A model generated the notes under the pieces. The model was not told the DNA's origin. It saw only the letters and a list, made by a program, of their open reading frames with translations, and made no database searches. Of a stretch of DNA of 64,000 nt, positions 54,860 through 64,000 are shown in pieces. The translations under genes and the position numbers were made by a program. The DNA is from Neurospora intermedia. Lineage: Eukaryota > Ascomycota > Sordariomycetes > Sordariales > Sordariaceae. The stretch covers positions 992,001-1,056,000 of the forward strand of contig BTPP01000003.1 in assembly GCA_037102815.1 (NCBI GenBank). Reading direction: 5' to 3'. Positions within the stretch are counted from its first letter, which is position 1. Each line of letters begins with the position of its first letter.

Positions 54860-56472
54860 CTATGCCGGGAGGACGACCCCTTCCTTCTCCATCTCCATCA
54901 CGTACTGCTCCCACACCGACATGACTTCACCGTAGAATTCAATATGCGCGTCCGCCAGCCCGCTGAACTGGCGCTTAAACTCGACGCGCTTGATCCAATC
55001 GAAGCTCTCCACCTCGCGGCTGACCTGCTCCGCGAAGCTCTCCGACTCGTTGCGCGCCACCTCCACCTCGCGAGTGAGCTCTTCAATACGAAGCTCGAGC
55101 TTGCGCTGCCGGTCGCGGCGCGCCTGCTCGTGGTCCACGCCGCGGACGTCTTCGATTTTGGAGCGGATGAAGCCGCCCGCACCGCTCATGAGCGCCGAGC
55201 CGGTGCCGTAGCTCTGGCCTGACGCTAGCATGTCGCGGTCTGTCCTGCTCTTGTTGAGGTACTCGGTCAGCTGCTCATAGTCGAGCTGCTTCTGCTCGCG
55301 CGCCTTAAGTAGGTTCTTGAGGGTGCCGCTGTATGCCACCATGTCCCGTAGCGAGCCAAGGTAGTCCTGGTCAGTATGGTCTTTGAGCTTCTTGAGCCCG
55401 GATCCGGTGTCTTCCACCGAAGCGGCAAAGGCACGCACGGCTGTCTCGACTCCGGGCTCCAAGGTAATGAGCTTTTGGAACTGCTCGGCTAGGTCCTTGA
55501 GGTCCGACTCGATATCGGCTTCCCGGCGGGCCACCCGTGCCACTACCTTTTCGATATGGTTGAGGTCTTCGTCCAGCTTGTCGCTCTTCTCCTTGATCTC
55601 GATAAACCGCCGGTCGGGCTTGTGCACTTTTGTGAATGCATTCATGAAGCTGTCCGCAAACGTATCAAACACGCCGCCGCCGCCCGCTGCAGCACTTCCC
55701 CCGAGAGTCGAATCACCGATCCCGCCGGGCGACGCTATCGACCCCCGGACCGACCGGCTGCGCATGGTAGCATTCCAGTCGGGGCTCTCCAGGAAGGCAT
55801 GGAGAATGTCGGCTTTCCGCAGTATCGGATGAAGGGCCAGACGAGCCAGGAATCGCTGTAACGAGTATGCCCGCCTCGCGGTGAAGTCAGTGCCGAACCT
55901 GTCGCCTCGCACATATTCCATTCGCTGCTTGTCCGGCAGCGGAGGGACGGCGCAAGCCTGGTAGTCACGGCATAGGACCTTGTAGAGAAAAACGAAATCG
56001 GTGAACCGCCGTCGTACTGTGGTTTTGGGTTTCTGGAAGGAAGGAAAAGTGGTCTATAGGAATGACAAAAAAAGAAGGGTATGTTAGCCTTGTGGAAACC
56101 CATGGTAGGAGGAGCCTTGGCTTGTAGAAGCCCGAGATGGCAGTGACCCAAGGCCAATATCGTATTGTGTAGAGAAACAGCACGTACATTTGTCGTGATT
56201 AGATAGGATACATAGGCATCTTTGGTGCCATCGTTCTCCTTGTGCGGGTCAGACACAGTGCAGTCGAGGATCTCGCCGCCGCTGTGATCAAGCTCGTCGT
56301 GTTCCATACCGGCGGCGTTGTCACCAGGCCTTCCGTCGTCTGGTCCGCTTCTTGCGTACTCTGGACTGCTGTTGGACTCGTGATGAACCTGCGCGGTCGA
56401 GGCTGCCGACTCCGCGTTTTGCTCACTATGCCACGAAATGTTGGAGAAGTTGTCCTGGTCAATGACCGCCAT
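54860..56472 (-). CDS. snx4: Sorting nexin-4 (Snx4/Atg24), PX-BAR protein
   Basis: Two exons, 56188-56472 and 54860-56053, give 492 residues; the 134-nt intron splits the PX domain (YLITTN|TTFPSF). After an acidic disordered head, the PX domain (about 68-185) reads ILDCTVSDPHKENDGTKDAY, RRRFTDFVFLYKVLCRDY, VPPLPDKQRMEYVRGDRFG with the Arg-Arg-Phe and PP loop that bind PI3P. The BAR domain (about 215-490) starts FDTFADSFMNAFTKVHKPDR and runs as three long helices to the end (EQYVMEMEKEG). Snx4 with partners retrieves cargo from endosomes to the Golgi and serves selective autophagy. Length, order and motifs match fungal Snx4. It sits convergent to kex2, whose product also cycles between Golgi and endosome. 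Confidence 0.93.
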
Positions 56473-57788
56473 ATCGATCGCCTTCTACCAAGACGTTGAC
56501 GACGCCGCTGCGCCACTATGTATGCCCGCTTGTCTGCTAGGCTTTTGCTCTAAGCAACTGGTTTGGCAACTTGGTTGCAGGCCGGCACTGAACGGTCGTC
56601 TGAATGTAGGAATGTGCTTGCGAGTCGCCCAGGAAGGGAGTGCGGTTCAAGATTGCTCAGAGGGAGATATTGTATAACAAATGCGTGTCTCATAGACTTG
56701 GTTCGGGTAATGTCACTATGTATTGCTCAGAACTAATGTTTTAGAGAGTCCGTCGGTCAGCGCAGCGTGTTGGTGTAGAGTGGAAAGGGAATATGGTTGT
56801 CTTTCGCAGACGGTGGGATTGACGTATGGCATGGCGGGGAAAGAGCCAAGCAGGCCAACTGCATGGAAGTGGTAGGCGGCCTATCCCCAGTTGGTGCTGC
56901 AAGTACGTTCTGAGGGGAGGGTACCACTAGATCGCAGCGTGTCAAGGACTTTACTTCAAATGAAACAAGATGCCCAGTATACTCCCACTGGTGAGCATTT
57001 CGATATACACAATGGAGTACAGTAATTCTGAAGATCTAGCCTAAGTTTATGACGGTGAATAGATAGAAGAAAAATGCGGAAGTTGACATTGGTACTTGGA
57101 TGTATAACATCTCAGTAGGCATTTTGCTATGACGCCCGAATGTAGAGGAAACCCTGCGAGTACATCTACGGGGCCTACCTATTTCGGTGATGCCGTCCTT
57201 GCTTCCCATGTCTTTCCCGTCCATGAACTTGGAAATACCTCTATCGAATCTGGAGTACCGGTACTCAAGTTATGCATCTTTGACATCTTGGCGACATCCC
57301 TTGAATTGATATGCCATTTCACTTGATCGCCCTGAGCGCCCCTACTCGCCAGTATGGACCTGGGCGCCGGTACTTGTTCTACAGTACAGTGTTACATTCA
57401 GTCTATGTCCGCATTCACAACGCCGGTCATCTCATGATTTGTGGGGTGCAATCGCTTGCTGTTTCTACTTGGTTGAGATGCGTTCCTGTGTCTAGTATAT
57501 GTTATATCATGATCTATGCATGCTGTCCAGAATGAGTGAAAAAGTAGCAAACCATGTGACATGAATGCAACAAAAACCCTTGATTCTTCCATCGTCGCGG
57601 TTCGCCGGTGCCTGTTCCATGCCTAACCATACAAAGCCTACACCGTCCCGAACCATAGGGCTGCTAAATACCCGCAACCAAAACATCCAACAAAGGAGAA
57701 TTTCAAGGTCCCATGGACGTCGAAGTGAATTCGAATTGCCGGCACCCGCTTAAACTCCTCCCAAAAACTTTCCTCGTTCACATTTTGC
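56473..57788. other. Intergenic: snx4 promoter and letm1 3' flank
   Basis: 1.3 kb with no gene or repeat that I can support. Confidence 0.5.
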
Positions 57789-59510
57789 TTACTTCTCCAT
57801 AGTCTTCTCTGACTTCTGCTCCCCCGCTTGCTCAACACGGGCTGCTGTGAGGGCCTCCTGCTCGGCATCTACCGCCTCGCTAACTTGGGCCTTCTCGATA
57901 CCGTCGGCCTTGGCCTGCATGTGCCTCTCATGATCCTCGTCAATGTCCTCCGTGTCTCTCGGCGTAGCAAAGCCAGTCTTCTGATTCTCCTGATCTTGCT
58001 GAAGCTCTTCGTCGATCAGCTCTTGCTGCTCTTTTAGTACCTCAAGTCGTTGCTTATTCGTGGCGGCGCCTTCCGCGTTGTGAACCTCAAGCTCAATCTC
58101 ATGGAACAATTCCTCGGGGATCGAGGACAGAACGCCTGTTAGAGCCTCAATTTGACTGGAAACTTCGCCATCGGTCTGGCCATACATGTAGGCATTGCTA
58201 AGCACCAACAAAGTGGAAGGAACACCTTCACGAAGTCTAAGATCCAGCCAAGTCTGGAGATCCTCTCTTAACCTGGCAGGTGACACACCGTAGCTTTTGA
58301 TGCCACGGCTGGCGCACGCGACTTGAAGTTCAGCGACCGACAAGGTCTCGATGCCCTCGTAGCTGATGGCACGGTCGTCTCTCTTGATTTGCCTCATGCG
58401 GTGGCGGAGCTGGTAGCGAAGCATCATATCGGTGCCGAAGGTGTTGAGGTTCAGGTAGCGGCACATGGACACGAGCTGCGGCCTGGACAGGTTGTCGAGG
58501 GTCAAGTCATCCTTGAAGATCTTGCAGACCTTGATCACGTCCTGAGCAGTGGGCTTCTCGCCGGTAGACCGGACCTTGCGGAAGAAGTTGCTGAACTCCT
58601 CCTTTTGCGCCGTAACCTGCGTCAACGGGAGACCGGTTTCCTTCATAGTCTTGCGCAGGAAGTCGCTAACCTCCTTCCGGGTAGCCCGAAGCGTAGACGC
58701 CTTCTTGTCCTTGGATTTCTGTTCCTCGTAGGTGCTGGGAAGCATGTTGGGGAACAGCTTAAGCGCAACAGGGAGAAGCAATTCGGCGAATGGCACAATG
58801 ACGAACATGGAAAAGGGAACCAGGCGACCCAAGTCCTGAACAGTTCTCCGGAGTTGGCGGTTCTCTCGCCTAGTCAGTTCGTAACCTGCCGCCATCTTGA
58901 TCGCAAGCCGCGAACTGATCCTGACCTCGGCAGCCAGCAGCTTGGTTCCATCCCAGTAGTGTTGTGCCTCCTTCTTGATCTTTTGTTTCAGGGTCAACTT
59001 GGGTTCCTCCTTCTTTCCTTCGGTCTTTTCGGCGCCGGCCTGCTTCTGTTCCGCAAGTTGGCTTTGAGACGCTTCAGTCCCGGCCAAGGCCTCAGTCGTT
59101 TTCTTAGTCACCTCCTGCACCTCGCCAGCGATGGTCTTGCTCTTAACAGGAAGCGTCGCGGCTTCTCTGGGAAGAGGTTTCTTAGCTTCCTCCGCGTTGA
59201 AGCCAGGCGGGGGTCCGGCCGGCGGCCCCGATCCATGAGTGCTGGTTCCAGATGTGGTGATTGGGCGGACGGGAAAAACAAGGGCAGAAGTCTGGTTGTT
59301 AAGCATGATGTGCCGCGAATTGCGCGCAAGAAGCGTCGACGCGGCTAGAAGTCCTTGCCTCGGTAGAGCAACGCCTGGTGAATGCGGTTCAGATTAGCAG
59401 GCGTCCAATGACAACGGCGCAAAAAGCGCGTAGTCAGGCAAAGTCTTACCGGCACCCAGAAATGGGTTCACGACCAAGGCCCTACGGGCGACTGTAGATG
59501 AGGCGCTCAT
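57789..59510 (-). CDS. mdm38: Mitochondrial inner-membrane protein LETM1 / Mdm38
   Basis: Two exons, 59450-59510 and 57789-59374 (75-nt intron), give 548 residues. The first exon encodes the presequence start (MSASSTVARRALVVNPFLGA), continued by RQGLLAASTLLARNSR. The LETM1 core follows: KLTLKQKIKKEAQHYWDGTK, TRRENRQLRRTVQDL, and the one membrane helix with its signature, RLVPFSMFVIVPFAELLLPV (about 204-223), ending FPNMLPSTY. The matrix ribosome-binding-like domain (about 240-450) includes LSRPQLVSMCRYLNLNTFGT and LRYQLRHRMRQIKRDDRAI. A coiled tail rich in Glu/Gln ends the protein. Known role: K+/H+ homeostasis and, in yeast, support of mitochondrial translation and protein export. Confidence 0.95.
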
Positions 59511-62164
59511 TTCTGAGAAGCGGCGTGCTGCGGGTTTTCGAACGATTGTTGTTCACAATGCCAAATGAAAGATGCTGCTGGAGTGAAAGAGTATGGCAGA
59601 CGGGTTTGCTGGACGAAGCGATATGCGATTGCGATAACGGCGGAGTAAATAATTCGCCCCCTTGACAGTTGCGAAGGGCGGGATGTACAGTTGCTGGAAG
59701 GGTTCGGATAAAAGGCGGAATCACGTCGAGAAAAGGAGTGTCGATGGTCTTCTGGTGGTGTAGAATAGACAAGAGTCAAACTAATTGAGATGTTGTAAAG
59801 GGGATGGAGAGATCGAGCAGAATGCAAAAGGGGCGGGACCGGGTTTGTCTGTCAGCAAAGAGAAAGACCTGGAGCGATCGATATTGATGGATTCGGTGAC
59901 ATCAAATTCCAGCCTTTTTCGCGCCTGCATTGCGCTGTCCATGGCTGTCTCGGCCGCTCACCCGCAACCCACCGGTGGGCGGTCAAGCCAACACGAAGGC
60001 GGCACGCGCGCGGTGTGGCCGAGCTGGGTAAACGAACTGTGCTCTTTTCCTGAACGACGGTGTGGGGTCTTCAACATTCTCACTGTGCATGGTATTTCCC
60101 CAGCTCAGGAACCTCGAGCTTGGCATCAGACCCCGAATCTCAGCGTGACAAGGGAACAATGGCCAACGAGCAGTACACGTAACATGATCCTAGGGAGCTC
60201 TTCAGTTGCAAAATCGTATGAGTGCCATAATCAATGCAGAGGGTATCAGAGCCTTCAATTGAGCTTACACCCTCAAAGCGGGGTCTCAGTAACTCATTAT
60301 GTTATCCCTTTTTGTGTTGGCTCCCTGACGCTAGTTCCAGCATGTAGAATGATTACTGCCGGGCAGGTACTCAGCTAATAAAGGACTTACATCTTAGCCC
60401 CACACAGTCATCTAGCTAAAACATCACAGTCTGGTTACAAGTTCCGCATTCTGTCTGCCATCACGTGATCTCTAGTAATGCACTAAACTCGCACGGGCGT
60501 TTCTCCCCACAATCCGACCCCTTGTGAAGCAGCCCAAAAGGGGCCAACGCATTTCGTGCTTTTGCAGCCAGCAGCGAACCACTGACGAACTGGAGAATGG
60601 ACTGGCTCTCGAACTTGCCACGCTCTCACCAGCGAAACAGCTCCATCAACGATTCTGCTCCACGTTCTCAACGTGATATGCTCATTGGTGATGACGGTAC
60701 TCACTTTGTCGCGTGCCGTGCATGACTTGGTAGACATGGAGAAGACAACGGTAGAAATGGGGAGTCGGGAGCGCGGGGCTTTCTTTTACACTGCTGTTCC
60801 TATCGGGGATATGGTGGTGCCAAGGCGACTGAAACGATGTGGACGTTGGACTACCGCTGGGACTGGCAAACTTCTGGAAGCTCTGAAGCTTCCAATTTTG
60901 TCAATGGTCAGTCAACCCATTTGTTTGTCCATTTTCTCTCTGGAGCGGAATTATCTGTGATGTGCCAAGTACATACTACATAGGTCATGCTTGACGTTAG
61001 TGAGAGCAACACCCACTTCACTTTCTTACAGCTGGTGTTGCTCAAAGGCCAGCGTTGGCTAGCTCACACCTACTGCATAGTATGTACAGTCGAAGTTTTC
61101 TTGCAGTATCCTGGAAAGCCGAGAAGATGAAGAATTCTGCCCAAGTTCTGGGTGTGTGAATGAGAGAAGAGATAGTGCACAAGCGAGTTTCCATACTATC
61201 GGTTCAATGACAATTCATATGCTTCTGACAGCTCGGGGTCTTCTCAGGCTGACCCGTTACCTCGGCCGATCGCTCTTGGTTTTGGGGTTGTACCGACCAG
61301 CAATGAGATCAACTGAAATTGAGGATGTCCGTCTTACGGGGATTACAGACACGCTGGCTGTGAATACCTACAACGTAAGCAGGACAGCGTGAAACAGAGT
61401 TGCGCACCATCTTTTTCTTCCTGTCTCATTCCTTTGTGTTCTAATAATTGCTTGGTACATCCACACAATAGATAGCATATACATACATAGTAGGTGTGGC
61501 TGGGTGAATCTCAACGCCCATGATTTTTGTTGAGGGGCGAAATACTGGTCAAAAGAACTTGGCATGACAGGGGCAGCTGCTTCTTCCACGAGGACTGGGG
61601 CTTTTTTGAGGGTTTCTTTTTGGCTAGAATGACAGTTTGTGGTACCATTGTCGAGGGTTCTTTGGATGTCCGAAGTCATATATACAACCTTTTGCTTCGG
61701 CTCCAGGTTTTCTGGTTTCTACACTAGTACGTGAGAAGCCTTTCATACCGTTTTGTTAGAGTTGAGGTCCGACTCGCTACCGATCTCAAATCCCCACGGT
61801 TTCGCTTTCACGCTTTCCCTCTTTCGGGCTCATTATTAGTGCAAGGCCCGTCACACTTACAGATTTAAAATCCATATTGCTCCATCCAGGCCCTGCTCCA
61901 ACTCCAGTGACTGGATTATGGAGTCAGCTTGATTTGTGAGCGCCTGCGTACGCAATTGCATGCCACCGATCATCGCCCGTTCCCCGCATCCGCGCTCGCA
62001 TCAACCTGACATTGGGACCACAAGTACCACCGCGGAACCTCTTTTTATCTGCTGCCCGGGGGTTTTTCGTGTTCTCTTTGCCAGCTCCTCCCGTCTTCTC
62101 TTCAGCACGCATTATTTTCCATCGCTCGCTCAATCCACCTTTACGAGCCACAACCTACCGGAAA
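59511..62164. other. Intergenic between divergent letm1 and adk2
   Basis: 2.7 kb separating two divergent genes for mitochondrial proteins. No recognisable coding region or RNA gene; scattered open frames (for example 60673-60960 and 61368-61679) match no family I know. The last 250 bp are pyrimidine-rich and probably the adk2 leader. Confidence 0.5.
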
Positions 62165-63070
62165 ATGGCCCTACGGCGAGCTGCCCGCGTCATCCTTGTT
62201 GGCGCGCCTGGTGTCGGAAAAGGAACACAGTCGGAACGCCTTCTCCGGCGGTTTCCTCAACTGTCTTCCATCAGTTCGGGAGATCTGCTTCGATACAATG
62301 TCCAGCAACGGACTCCTCTCGGTGAGTCTTGGGTTCCGCGATCATCTATCGTACGCCCTACGCCCTCATTTCTGTCCTGAATCCAATGCTGATCATCACG
62401 CGCAGGTATCAAAGTGGAGAGTGTCATGAAGTCCGGCGGTTTGGTATCAGATGACATTATCCTCCGCCTCATTAGCAACGAGCTCACCCAGCGCGGATGG
62501 CTTAATTCGACTCACCCTGCCGGCAACGTCCTGACGCTTGCTTCCTCGGCCCTCAGCGCCGAGGGGGCACATTCTTTCCAAGACGATGCTGAAGTTGCAG
62601 CGTTCCTCTCCTCGCCAGCGCAAGCCCGTGGTTTCATGCAGTCTCAGCTTTCCAATGACCCCGCTCATTCTTTTCTGCTGGACGGTTTTCCGCGCACGGC
62701 AACCCAGGCTAAGCGTCTGGATGAGATCGTTCCCATCAACCTGGTCGTTTCCCTTAAGACGCCCGTCGAAGTTATCCTTGAGCGCATCTCCGGACGCTGG
62801 GTCCACGAACCGTCAGGCCGGGTTTACAACACCACATTCAACGCACCCAAGGTCCCTGGTGTCGATGACGTTACCGGCGAGCCCTTGGTCCGCAGGGCGG
62901 ATGACGACGAGAAGGTTTATCTTGCAAGATACAAGAAGTTCCAGGAAACAGCCGAGCCTCTCCTGGAACATTATGCGCGCCAGGGCGTCCTTTGGGAGGT
63001 CGAGGGTATGAGCAGCGACGAGATCACACCAAAGCTCATCAGCGAATTTGAGCGCCATTTCGTTGAGTAG
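62165..63070 (+). CDS. adk2: Mitochondrial GTP:AMP phosphotransferase (adenylate kinase 3/Adk2)
   Basis: Two exons, 62165-62321 and 62406-63070 (84-nt intron), give 273 residues. The P-loop GAPGVGKGT is at residues 13-21, the NMP site at SSISSGDLLRYNV and then GGLVSDDIILRLI, the FLLDGFPRTATQAKRLD nucleotide site, and the LID region from RISGRWVHEPSGRVYNTTFN to DVTGEPLVRRADDDEKV, ending AEPLLEHYARQGVLWEVEG. The zinc-less long LID with RxxHxxSGR and the matrix-type sequence point to the Adk2/AK3 class, which uses GTP (or ITP) to phosphorylate AMP in the matrix. About 25 residues separate GGLVSDD from the DGFPRT motif more widely than in yeast because of an insert (STHPAGNVLTLASSALSAEG). The N terminus is short and basic (MALRRAAR). 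Confidence 0.93.
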
Positions 63071-64000
63071 AACGGGCTTTGACCATGACGTTTGGAACCG
63101 CCGATATCGTATCGGGAAACGATGATCGGTTGACTTGATGACAAGGGGGTTACTTGGGGCTTGTTAGATGGCGTTTTGGCATCGGGTTTGGGTGATTTAT
63201 TGAGAGTCTTTTGGCTTTCAAGCAGGCGTTTTTTGGGAGAACGGGTGGAACATTTGTTTTGTATACCACATCAGCGAAGAAGCGACATGCAGGCGGTTAA
63301 GTGTTGCGAACATGTGGATGGTCTCTTCATGTTATTCACGAAAAATAATTGCTGCTCAAAAAAGCGTCATGAAAATCGGGATTTCATCTCCCTTGAATAA
63401 AATCTCCAATGGCAGCTTCTTGAACCTCATTTACGACAGCGTCAGTTTCCTACTTGCCTCTCGGCTTCAACATCCCGTAAGGATAATTTGAATTGTCTTG
63501 GACAGTCGTATAGGAATTGGTCATTAAGCTTCCGACATCGGTAAAAAAGCAGCTTATGGAGATGCGTATCTGAGTTGAGCGCCTTTCCGTACGCTTCAAA
63601 AGGTCCAAATGTACCGCCTTTTGTGTATGAGAATGATAGAGATACCTGGTCATCAGATGTATGTCTTCTAGCTACGCTCTTGTGGGTATTAGAACTGCAA
63701 CTTCAGCCATCTTCTGCCTCTACCTCGTATATTCAGCCTATAAGCAAAATGTACCGAGCTTCAGACTCCAGGTCGTCCCCTACAATTTACCTGGAAGATG
63801 GAGCACTTGATCCGTGCTCAATCTATTGATGCCAATACCGAATACATATAGCGGAATGAACAGACGTGTGTCTGAGGTTCGAGACACATGCTGGGGTTCA
63901 GATTGGAATAAGTTGAAGGGGCCTCGAACTGGGCACGGACAGGGCATGGTGGGGAGCACGGGGTGCAAGTAGGCAAAATCGCCCCGGCAGGCAGCTCCCT
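63071..64000. other. Intergenic: adk2 3' flank to window edge
   Basis: No gene, RNA or repeat that I can support; the edge may cut a further gene that cannot be judged from here. Confidence 0.45.

Noticed and set aside
58323-59348. 341-codon open frame on the plus strand
   Set aside because: It lies antisense to letm1/mdm38, opens at TTG, and has leucine/arginine-rich content typical of the mirror of a coding strand.
61368-61679. Possible small membrane protein gene before adk2
   Set aside because: One weak hydrophobic stretch only; no family match and poor start.
1-64000. CRISPR array, prophage, integron or secondary-metabolite cluster
   Set aside because: No regularly spaced direct repeats, phage genes, integrase, polyketide or peptide synthase modules were seen; all recognisable genes are eukaryotic housekeeping types.

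Overview
The window is nuclear DNA of a filamentous ascomycete, most likely a Sordariomycete. The genes are spaced like those of a filamentous fungus and most have 0-5 short introns (about 50-235 nt) with GT-AG borders and CTAAC/CTAAT branch sites. Y14 and PYM, which Saccharomyces lacks, are present, and the proteins read as filamentous-fungal orthologues (Ppc89-type spindle pole protein, Hmt1-type vacuolar ABC half-transporter, a DUF7707-like GPI protein, a long PhoD phosphatase). I rebuilt spliced models by hand from reading frames, splice borders and protein-family knowledge. Every model closes in frame.

Left part (1-11 kb): the 5' end of the N-end-rule ubiquitin ligase ubr1 (-, cut by the window edge), complex III subunit qcr9 (-, five exons), the exon-junction recycling factor PYM (+), complex III assembly ATPase bcs1 (-), mitoribosomal protein uS11m/mrps18 (-) and the import motor scaffold tim44 (+), the last two divergent. 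Four of these five complete genes act in mitochondria.

Middle part (11-23 kb): gene-poor. It holds an intron-bearing tRNA-Ala(UGC), a possible small inverted-repeat element, a six-exon Hmt1-like ABC transporter gene, an intron-bearing tRNA-Phe(GAA), a broken short-chain dehydrogenase relic, and the gene for Y14, the binding partner of the complex that PYM takes apart.

From 22.5 to 47.8 kb all eight protein genes lie on the minus strand: Y14, ppc89, swp1 (oligosaccharyltransferase), an ER-retained glutaminyl cyclase, a CDP-choline/ethanolamine phosphotransferase, a DUF7707-like GPI-anchored surface protein, a PX-domain Ypt35-like protein, and a 1721-residue PhoD-like phosphatase. The right part (51-63 kb) holds kex2 (+), sorting nexin snx4/atg24 (-), letm1/mdm38 (-) and mitochondrial adenylate kinase adk2 (+).

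The content is mainly conserved housekeeping; I see no CRISPR array, prophage, intact transposon or secondary-metabolite cluster. The unusual points are architectural: a start-codon-only exon, a 14-nt microexon and a GC-AG intron in qcr9; a PAM2-like poly(A)-binding-protein motif on the last exon of the ABC transporter; a KDEL tail on the glutaminyl cyclase; a tRNA-Ala with a tRNA-Pro-like D arm; an SDR pseudogene; and a TAGAGGTA/GGTAGGTA motif scattered through the intergenic DNA.
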